A stretch of 64,000 nt of DNA, taken from positions 6,432,183 to 6,496,182 of the forward strand of contig CM064864.1 in assembly GCA_032719365.1 (NCBI GenBank), written 5' to 3'. Origin of the DNA: Prinsepia uniflora (lineage: Eukaryota; Streptophyta; Magnoliopsida; Rosales; Rosaceae). Made by a program: the position numbers and the translations under genes. Every line of letters starts with the position of its first letter. Position 1 is the first letter of the stretch. This document shows positions 55,901-64,000 of this stretch, piece by piece. A model generated the notes under the pieces. That model was not told the origin of the DNA. It was given only the letters and a program-made list of their open reading frames with translations, and ran no database searches.

Positions 55901-56166
55901 GACTTCCGAACATCAGAACTTTCTCCTCAAATGTCGGAATCGAACGTGCCACCTGTCTATGAACTCGTGATGTCCCGAACTACGTCACGGTCATTGGTCA
56001 AAGTCTGTTTGACCGTCCGATCAAAAAGTCAACATTTTGCCCACGACCAGGGGCAAAACGGTCATTTTGCACATTTTGTCCGATTTTGTCCCACTAACCA
56101 CCGATCAACCTCACTAATCAAGATTAGTCACTAATCTAATCCCGGAATTCGGGACGGGTCGTTACA
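52995..56166 (-). repeat. LTR of B2
   Basis: 3172 bases, TGTAACGACCCGTCCCGAATT...GGGATGGGTCCTGTCA on the element's strand. It contains the intron-like unit 54509-53179 with the perfect 12-base pair CTGTGAGTGGAC/GTCCACTCACAG, the GGGCCCA minisatellite (53905-54290), and mini inverted repeats (53590-53735) in which all five stems are perfect. Confidence 0.88.
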
Positions 56167-57882
56167 CCGTGCCCGATATCTGAGGTCGTATGCCCGAGAC
56201 AAAACCAAATGGGTCTCATACCCGAGTTTATCCTTTTGGAAATCCAAATCCAAATCATTTAAACCATTGAAGAAATACAGACCCGTATAAGCAACGTATA
56301 AGGTCGAAACCTCGAAGTACGTGCTTATACGTAACCACATACAAATGCACCCATGGCATTACCAAACATGTATTAAAACATATAATAAACATTTATGCAT
56401 GCACCAATTTAGAAAACCAAGGTCCACTCACAGGCCGTCTCGATTTGCGTGCCATAGGCTCTCCCGAGCTGATCACTGTCACCGGGACTCCAGAACATGT
56501 CCAAATCGTAATAGAAGGTTACTAACTACCTTATTAACCTCTTACCAAAGCCCCGTAATTTTTTGATATTTTTAAGTATTTTTAAACCGACCCTAAACCT
56601 TCTGATGCCCCGAAACATATCGAGACGGTGTCCGATTAACACGAAACCAGTCCCAAAATGTTCGTTACATCGAATAGAAGATTTCGTATGTTGAACACTT
56701 CCCCAAATTATAGGCCACTGGCCCTCACGCGCCCCAAGAAGGGACGGTGCACTGTTCATCTTCTCCAGCAGTCGAACTGGCCGATTCACTAGTTGGCCGG
56801 TCCAGTTGGACCGGCGTGATCGGTTCACGGCTCCTCCCTTCTCATTTTGGTCCGATTCCCTTCCTAATCAATCCCTAAATTCCTATTTTGATCCTAGGAA
56901 CTTATTTGGATGATCAAAACAAAGAAAAACACAAAGAATTCGAGGTTTGATTCTTGAACCTCTCGACCCAAAGTTTCAGAATTTTCCCGGCCACCCTCAC
57001 GGCTTCCTCCACCGTGAACCACCCTCCAAACCATGCTAAAATCATCCTAGCAACTCCCTAATCATCTCCTAATCACCCACAACTAACCATAATGTCCAAT
57101 TCGAAAATAATGGAAAAATGAGCATTGGTCGGGTAATCGGGTTACCTGGGCCTTCACGGCCGTGTGCGGCGGTCCAGACGCTCCCAGCCACCGTCCTTAG
57201 CTTCCTCAGCCTCTCTCTCACTCCCTGGTCTCACTCAAGATCAGATGGAAATGGTTGGATGGGTTTGGGTTCAAACTGAGATCGGGATGTTTGAAATGAA
57301 GAAAGAATGATCGATGCATGTATTAGTTTGGGAGGCCTGTGGATGGGTGACAAGTGTCACTCATCAATTGGGCCTCTATAAAATATCTGGGGCCCACTAG
57401 AGTCCAAAAGTGAAGTTATCTCGTAATTCGTGCAATAGTGCACTTGAACTTCCGTGAACTGTAACTTCGCCGTCGAACGTCCGAATTTAGCGTGCCGCCT
57501 GCCTATGGGTTCGCATCGTCCCGATCTACGTAACGGTCTTTGGCCCTCGACCATCGGACCTCCCGGTCAAAAAGTCAAATTTTCGCTCCTTTTAACTAAA
57601 ATTACCAAAATGCCCCTAAACTTCCGACGTCATAACTTCTTCCTCGAACGTCGAAATTGAATGTGCCACCTGTCTATGAACTCGTGACGTCATGAACTAT
57701 GTCACGATCATTGGTCAAAGTCCATTTGACCGCCAGAATGAAAAGTCAACATTTTGCCACGACTAGGGGCAAAACGGTCATTTTGCATCGTTCATCCGAT
57801 TTCGCTCAACTAATCACCGATTAACCTCACTAATCGTGATTAGCCACTAATCTAATCTAGGAATTTAGGACGGGTCGTTACA
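56167..57882 (-). mobile_element. Family C LTR C2, second part
   Basis: Resumes with CCGTGCCCGATATCTGAGG, parallel to CATGCCCGATATCTCAGG in C1 (48390 region). It includes the donor-like block (CTGTGAGTGGACC on -, GT at 56431), CGCG boxes (about 56728), and the end TAGGACGGGTCGTTACA. Confidence 0.78.
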
Positions 57883-57887
57883 CAGGA

Positions 57888-58573
57888 GGTGAGCATCGTA
57901 TCGTCCGTCGCCGTGCACATAACACTCATCGCGACCACGACTCAGACTCGTATGTCATCAATGGGGCCACATGCCCGAAACAAAACCAAATGGGTCTCAT
58001 GCCTGAGTTTATCCCTTTTAAAATCTAAAACCATTTCATTTAAACCAACGTAGAAGTACAAATCCGTATAAGCACCATATAAGGCCGAAACCTCGAAATA
58101 CGTGCCAATACGTGAACACACACAACTGCACTCATGTAATCACAAAACCAGTATTAAAACACATAATAAACATTTATGCATGCATCAATTTAGAAAACAA
58201 GGTGCACTCAGAAACCGTCCGAGCTGTAGCCTCGATATGCGTGCCATACTGCTCTCCCGGGCCAAACACCATCACCGGGACTTCCAAACATGTCCAAATC
58301 GTAATAGAGGGTTACTAACTACTTAATTAACCCCTCACTAAAGCCCCGTAATTTTCCTGAATTTTTAAGTATTTTTAAACTCGTTCCTAAACATTCGGAC
58401 GTCCCGAAAAATATCGAAACGGTGTCCGATCAACACGAAACCAGTCCCAAAATGTTCGTTACATCGAATAGATTAAATCACATGTTGAACACTACCCCAA
58501 AAGACCCACCACGCGCCCTTACGCGCCGCCCAAAGGGGCTTCGCGTGAAAGCCACGCGCCTAGCTACATTGTC
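57888..58573 (-). mobile_element. Family C LTR C1, second part
   Basis: Continues the C1 LTR: the GGGTCTCATGCCTGAG segment, a mutated donor-like block (CTGAGTGCACC on -), and a CGCG cluster with CACGCGCCCTTACGCGCC (58510). It is cut at 58573 by D2. The remaining U3 end is not in the window or not recognised. Confidence 0.7.
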
Positions 58574-60769
58574 TGTCAGGACCCACCCCTAATCCCCCGG
58601 GATTAAGGGCTAAATCTCGATCCCGTCTAACTTACGCATGACACGAAGGCTAAAATGACGTCCAACCTTCATGTGACACGTAAGTCGGACAAGGGATTCT
58701 CGATCCAACCGTACCGAAGCTTCCGGACTTCTCAGAGTGCGCCGAATCTACTATGGATCGTGTGTGTGATGTCTCCGTCTCTCTCGACCAACAGCCCGCA
58801 CCACAACAACCTGGAGGGTATCGAAAACACGAAAAGACTGTGAGTGGACAAAAATAAAGTTTAAGTTCAAAAAAATTTCATAAAACAATGACATTTATAC
58901 CCTCCGTTTCAAAACCAATGCATGCATATTAATTTCATGTCGTAAAACCATGAAAGAAAACCAAACACATTTTCCTTTTTCTCAAATCCCGGGCCTCAGC
59001 CCAAAACCATTGAAAACCCATTATTGAAAACCACATCATATTTCCATTCACCGAACCTGCTGGATCTATCCGAGTCGTTAAACTCCCGAGTCTATAAACT
59101 CAATCCAGGCCTCAATAAACCGAGTCTTTAACCACCAAGTCTTTAAACTCAACAGGCCTACGGGGGAAAATATTAATATCCGAGTCTTTAAACTCCCGAG
59201 TCTTTAAACTCAATCATGGTCTTTAAACCCAATCTGGGCCCGTCCCCCGTCAATCATAATTCGGGTCTTTAAACCCAATAACCAGATCCAGAAATCCAAT
59301 CCAAAACCATTTGAAAACCATTTCAAAATCCACATCCAAACCCGAATCCAAAACCACTGGTCCGAAGCCCTTCCGGCATCCAGAACCGTCATTCCGAATC
59401 CAAATCCAGAATCATATCCACCTCATTTCCAGATCCGAGTCCGTAGCCGTCATTCCGTAAGCTGGCATCCGGAATAACCATTCCGAACCCAAACCTGAAA
59501 TCCATTCCAAGTCCCAAATCGAACCCCGAATCGTCATCTGGAATCCCGATTCAAAAACCCGAAATCACGTTTCTCAAAACCACTTTTATTGAACTGGGCC
59601 TCTAAGCCCGAAGTCATTTTCCAAAATCTCTTTAATTTCATTGAAATCAAAACGTATTTCAAATCCCAACATCAAATCATTAAAACCAGGTTCAAATCAC
59701 AATATCCATCAAATCTCGTAAAACGTGAAATACTGTACTTTTCTCAAAAAACGTGCAAAAACCATAAACCATCAGAATCATAAATCAAATCATAGAATCA
59801 AGTATAGAAAACATATAAAAACATATATGCATGCATCAAGAGTTAGAAAGCAAAGTCCACTCACAGACCATTCCAACGTCGCCTCGATACGCGCGCACTT
59901 ACGCCGTTCCCGGCCAGTTCGCTATCCTCGGCTTTCCCAAACCTGTCCAAAACCCATAACGATGTCACTAGTTACTTCACAAGGGTCATACTAAAGCCCC
60001 ATAATTTTCTCGTATTTTTAACTATTTTTAACCGAGGCCTAAAACCTTCGGACCTCCCGAAACATATCGAGACGATGTCTGATCGTCTCGAAACCAGTGT
60101 TAAAATGTTCGTTACATTAATTACTTTAAAATTCATGTTGGAAGATTTCCCAAACTACCCCTCACGCGCGTCTAGAGGCTTCTGCTCGTGAAACCCAAGC
60201 GCGTGAACAGTGTCACCTTCATCCTCTCGCCGACCCGGTTCAGACCGGTTCGAACCGGTCCGGTTTGACCAAGCCAGCGTGAGTGGTTTTTTCCCATTTT
60301 TAATCCGTTTTAAAACCTGATTAGTCCATTAGTTTCGTCCTTCTCGTCTTAATCTACTAACCTAATCAATTTGTAACAAAAACCACAAAATTTTACCTTC
60401 CCGTTCAAACGTTCAACCCGCACTCTGCACCCTCGTTGTCCAAGGTTTTTCCGGCTTCCTCCAGCCTCCAATTTGTCCCAAACGACTTGTTTTCCTTCCC
60501 ACATCACGTTTGAGTCATTAATAATTATCAACAAGGGCTACAAATCCATAATCGATTTTTTGAAATCCAAAACATACCGTATTGGGTTCGCCGTCCACGG
60601 CGAGCCACCCAGTCGTGTTCATTCAAGTCCCAGACACCTCAGAGTCATACTCAAGTCCTCAATTAGGCTCCTAAACCATTCTCTTCATCGTCCACATTGA
60701 AACTCAAAACAGAGGATGTACAGGGTTCTCTCCCTTTCGCTGCCGTCCTCCGCTGTCGAACTACGCCGT
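58574..60769 (-). mobile_element. Family D LTR D2, truncated by E2
   Basis: Starts TGTCAGGACCCACCCC on + and parallels D1 in reverse: intron-like unit 59864-58811, AAACTCCCGAGTCTTTAAACTC minisatellite, CCGAATCCAAATCC array (about 59335-59560), and CGCG boxes (about 60163-60203). Cut at 60769; its U3 end probably lies beyond the window. Confidence 0.8.
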
Positions 60770-61320
60770 TGACAGGACCCGTCCCAACTGGACGTCAAAA
60801 ACCGTGCCCGGTCCTGCTCCCGTCTGACAAGTCAACTAAAGGTCCGAAACTACCCTTCAGTGCTTGCTAGACAAGGGATGTTTGCGCTGATTTCTGCTGC
60901 TGCCACTGCCTCACGATCAGTTCCGAACGTCGTACCACGGCCTGGAGGGTCACAAAACAGAAAAGGTGTGAGTGGACAAAAAAGACCTCTTATAAAAACA
61001 TTTCCCAAAATACATTCTTACCCTCCAGTTTTCGCAAACTTGCATGCATATCGTAAAATATGAGTAATAGTATGAAATCATTCAAGTATGAACAGTGGAC
61101 TGATAAAATCAAAACACGTTTTCCCATGGTCCATAAAAACTCATGTTCATCAAATCAGTTCATGTTATAAAACATCAAATCCCGGCTCTCAGGCCAAAAC
61201 ATGTGAAAACATAATCACTGGCCACAAAGACCAAAAATCTGTACTCAATACCAGTACGTCATCACAAACAACATCAATCAGCACTAATCACAAGTGCACA
61301 ATAAATATATCAGTCCAATC
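60770..61320 (-). mobile_element. Family E LTR E2, first part
   Basis: Starts TGACAGGACCCGTCCCAACTGG on +, the reverse of the family E end at 29460-29486. It holds the stem-loop region, the acceptor-like block (reverse: GTCCACTCACACCTTTTC...CCTCCAG|G, about 60945-60978) and GCATGCATATCG. It is cut by D3 at 61320. Confidence 0.78.
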
Positions 61321-64000
61321 TGTCAGGACCCACCCCGGTTTCACCCCGAAACCCGAGGTAAATTCTGCTCCCGTTTGACACCCCGATACAAAGCAGTCAG
61401 ACGCAGGAGAAAACACTCAATAAATCCCGAAGTTAAAGTTTTACAGAGCATAGTACGAATTACAAAGAAATAAAATCCGATGATAATTACACGCACGAGG
61501 AAGAAAACTTAAGCACTCTGGGACCCTGCTCGTCACTTCTATGCCCCAGACACTGCCTCGACGTCAAGACCTCGCGCTAGCTCCACAACCTGGAGGGCAA
61601 TTTAAAACAGAAAGTGTGAGTGGACCATACTAACAGGAAAGGTTCTAAAACCATTTATAAGAAAAGCCGGGTTTAGCCCTCCGTTTTAAAACCACATGCA
61701 TAACCCAGTTCATAAAACAGTTATAAACCAAATTCCATAAGCCACATCATAAGAAACAGAAATACTATAAAACAGTTATAGAAACCACAACATGTGAATC
61801 ATAAAACCGTGTCAAAAACCATGAACATCAATCATTATTTTTCGATCAAACCTGCTGGACCTATCCGAGTCTTTAAACTCCCGAGTCTTTAAACTCAATC
61901 CAGGCCTCAATAATATCCGAGTCTTTAAACTCCCGAGTCTTTAAACTCAACAGGCCTACGGGGGAAATATCAATATATCCGAGTCTTTAAACTCCCGAGT
62001 CTTTAAACTCAATCCGGGTCTTTAAACCCAATCTGGGCCCGTCCCCCGTCAATCACAATATCCGGGTCTTTAAACCCAATAACCAGATCCAGCAAATCCA
62101 ATCCAAAACCATTTGAAAACCATTTTATAATCCTCATCCAAACCCGAATTCGAAATCACCGGTCCGAAGCTCTTCCGGCGTTCAGAACCATTCCGAACCC
62201 AAATCCGGAATCCACGTTTCAATCTTAAAACCAAATTCCGCTTTACGAAATCCGATTCTAAAACCGAAAACCTTGATCATCGAAATCATGTTCCAAAACC
62301 CCTTTATAATCATTGAAAATCATTTAACATTTGAAACCCTAAAACCATAGCTTTTTATGCAGGATTCACACTTTCTCGTAAAACGTGCTAAAACCGAACT
62401 TCCTCGAAAAACGTGCAATCATATAAAATCAACAAAGCATATTTAAAAATCATAAAATCACATAGAAAACCACAAAACGATTATAGAAAACAGTTATGCA
62501 TGCTCGAGTTTAAGGAAAGGGTCCACTCACAGTACCGAGCCCTCAATCGCGTCCTGAACGTCCAACACGTTCCTCGGCTTCCTCGGGAAGTCCCGATCCT
62601 GTCAACAACCATCAAAGTACGTTACTAACACATCCACGAGGATTCCCCTACATTCCCTCACAAATCCCCAGGTCCTAAACGTAACGAACTGGAATCCTAA
62701 ACCTTCACCCTCGCGGAACTACTTCGATTTGACGTCCGATTAATCCGAAACCAATTCCAATGAACTCAACAAAACTCCTGGACCAAAAACCATGTTGACC
62801 ATTTTCCCCAGAACCGCCGTACGCGCCCCCACGCACAGCCCAAAGTGGCTGCACGTGGCCCTCACGCGCCTGCTACAGTGCACCTTCAACCTCACGTCGA
62901 CCCGGTTCAGCACAGTAGCCTGCAACTTGAACCGGCGTCAGCGGTTCGCCGCCGTGCCTGCACCAAAACACCTCCTTTCTTCACCAACAGCTTCGTCCAG
63001 TCCTACCCTATCTTTTCCCCAACTCCAAATACCTCGACACGGCCTCATCCTTGTCGACTGAAGCTCGAAACCAGAACCCGATAAACCCCTGTTTCCTTCT
63101 CCGGCCACCCAGGTCTTCCCCCTTCACGGTGTCTACCCTAAACTCTTCCTAAGACTTCACTGAGTCACACCCAACTCACAGAAACCCTCGACTCACTCCC
63201 TAAGTCCACGACTTCCTGTCTGAAACTCACGGCAAAAACAGAGCACACAGAGTCCCTCCGTCGTGCCAACCACCACCGTGCACCGCCCGTCACGGCAGCA
63301 CAACCAAAAGACCCCCTGGACTCAACTGAACTCCCTAGACCACTCTAGGCCCATCGATTCAACCCTTAGACTCACGACTTCCACTTTGAAACTTGACGGG
63401 AAAACAGAGCATCGAACACAGGACTTAGGAATTACCTGCAATCGGTCACCGTCGTGCTCGCCGCCGCTTTCCCTGGGGTCCACAAAGCCGCCTCAGCCTC
63501 CTCTCGAGGTCAATTACACCGTACACGGCCACAGCACCACCACAAGCTTGCACCTCCTCCCTGTTTCCTCTGATTTTCCCCGTGAGTTCTCAACTCACTC
63601 ACACACCACCAGCACCTGTCTAACCTTAGCAACACCACCCCAGCATCTCTCAACCTTCTTCTGATCACTCCTCACTCACCAGAAACCTTCAACAACCACG
63701 ATCACCCCTCAATTTTTCCTCACGATCTCCCTCTATTTCTGTTCTCCCACCATACACACACGACACACATAGCACGGGCACCACAAATAATTGGGACCGT
63801 GCACACCAGAAACCTCTAGCCCCCCAACACGTGTCACCATCCTCTCCCTTTCTCTCCCCACATGGCCCAATCTCAGCCCTTCATTTGCCTTCTCTGTGCA
63901 TAAATCCCCAAACACCTAAAGATTAAACTGCCCCTCATTTTTACCCAATTTTACAATTTTGCCACTAACTTCCTAGACCCATAACTCCCACATCGTAAGT
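61321..64000 (-). mobile_element. Family D LTR D3, running off the window
   Basis: Starts TGTCAGGACCCACCCCGGTTTC on + and follows D1 in reverse to the last base, which corresponds to about 49990 of D1. So about 400 bases of U3 are outside. The intron-like unit is 62530-61590 with the 12-base pair TGTGAGTGGACC/GGTCCACTCACA. The GAGTCTTTAAACTC minisatellite is at about 61860-62060. A CGCG cluster with CGCGCCCCCACGCACAG is at about 62822-62871. Confidence 0.85.

Larger units (their letters stand above)
52583..56166 (-). mobile_element. Family B element B2, 5' LTR and truncated internal region
   Basis: On - it has the 5' LTR 56166-52995, primer site 52991-52980, and about 400 bases of internal region that match 12336-12730 of B1 in reverse. 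The internal sequence breaks at about 52583 and abuts D1. The 3' part and 3' LTR are missing. It is more diverged from B1 than the two B1 LTRs are from each other. Confidence 0.88.

Noticed and set aside
63263..63664. 133-codon frame on + near the window end
   Set aside because: Lies in the reverse-strand D3 LTR and corresponds to the non-coding U3 of D1; no protein motif.

Overview
The window is plant nuclear DNA, most likely from a eudicot. The evidence is split genes with GT-AG introns, a plastid-targeted acyl carrier protein, a trihelix transcription factor, AT-rich intergenic DNA, MITEs, and large Ty3/Gypsy LTR retrotransposons primed by initiator tRNA-Met. The repeat style would suit Rosaceae, but the sequence alone does not prove it.

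Only three genes look intact. A dormancy/auxin-associated DRM1/ARP-like gene lies on + at 3879-5206 (3 exons). A plastid acyl carrier protein lies on - at 31434-33375 (4 exons). A trihelix factor of the ASIL/6b-interacting type lies on - at 34873-35985. A retrocopy fragment of a WDR82/SWD2-like WD40 gene is at 37689-37965. Exon-like scraps of unknown origin occur near 1085-1312 and at 39637-39715 plus 47319-47551.

About three quarters of the window is LTR retrotransposon. At 7.4-29.5 kb there is a three-level nest in which every level has a perfect 5-bp target duplication. A solo LTR (family E, TSD GGTTT) was split by a non-coding LARD-like element (family B, + strand, TSD TTTAG). That element's 3' LTR was then split by a complete, apparently very young Tekay-type chromovirus (family A, - strand, TSD TTCGA) with an intact 1483-codon Gag-Pol.

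From 38.5 kb to the end is a second, older and more broken nest: an A-type LTR fragment, a solo A LTR (TSD CAAAT) holding a truncated + strand A element, then nested LTRs of families C, D, B and E, mostly on the - strand and partly running off the window. The first 418 bases hold two nested LTR ends.

The LTR families differ in their U3 and minisatellite tracts but share a common architecture: CGCG/TGACGTCA-rich U3 tracts; a GTGAGTGG block near the middle; a family-specific minisatellite; a row of 6-bp-stem/3-nt-loop inverted repeats; then a complementary CCACTCAC block followed by a pyrimidine tract and CAG|G, and a terminal stem-loop just before the end. The GTGAGT/CCACTCAC pair looks both like the ends of an intron and like a long-range base-paired stem. 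I consider this shared, seemingly undescribed LTR structure the most interesting signal here. Family B has no coding capacity but shares this layout and its priming site with the coding family A, so A-type proteins are the natural candidates to mobilise it.
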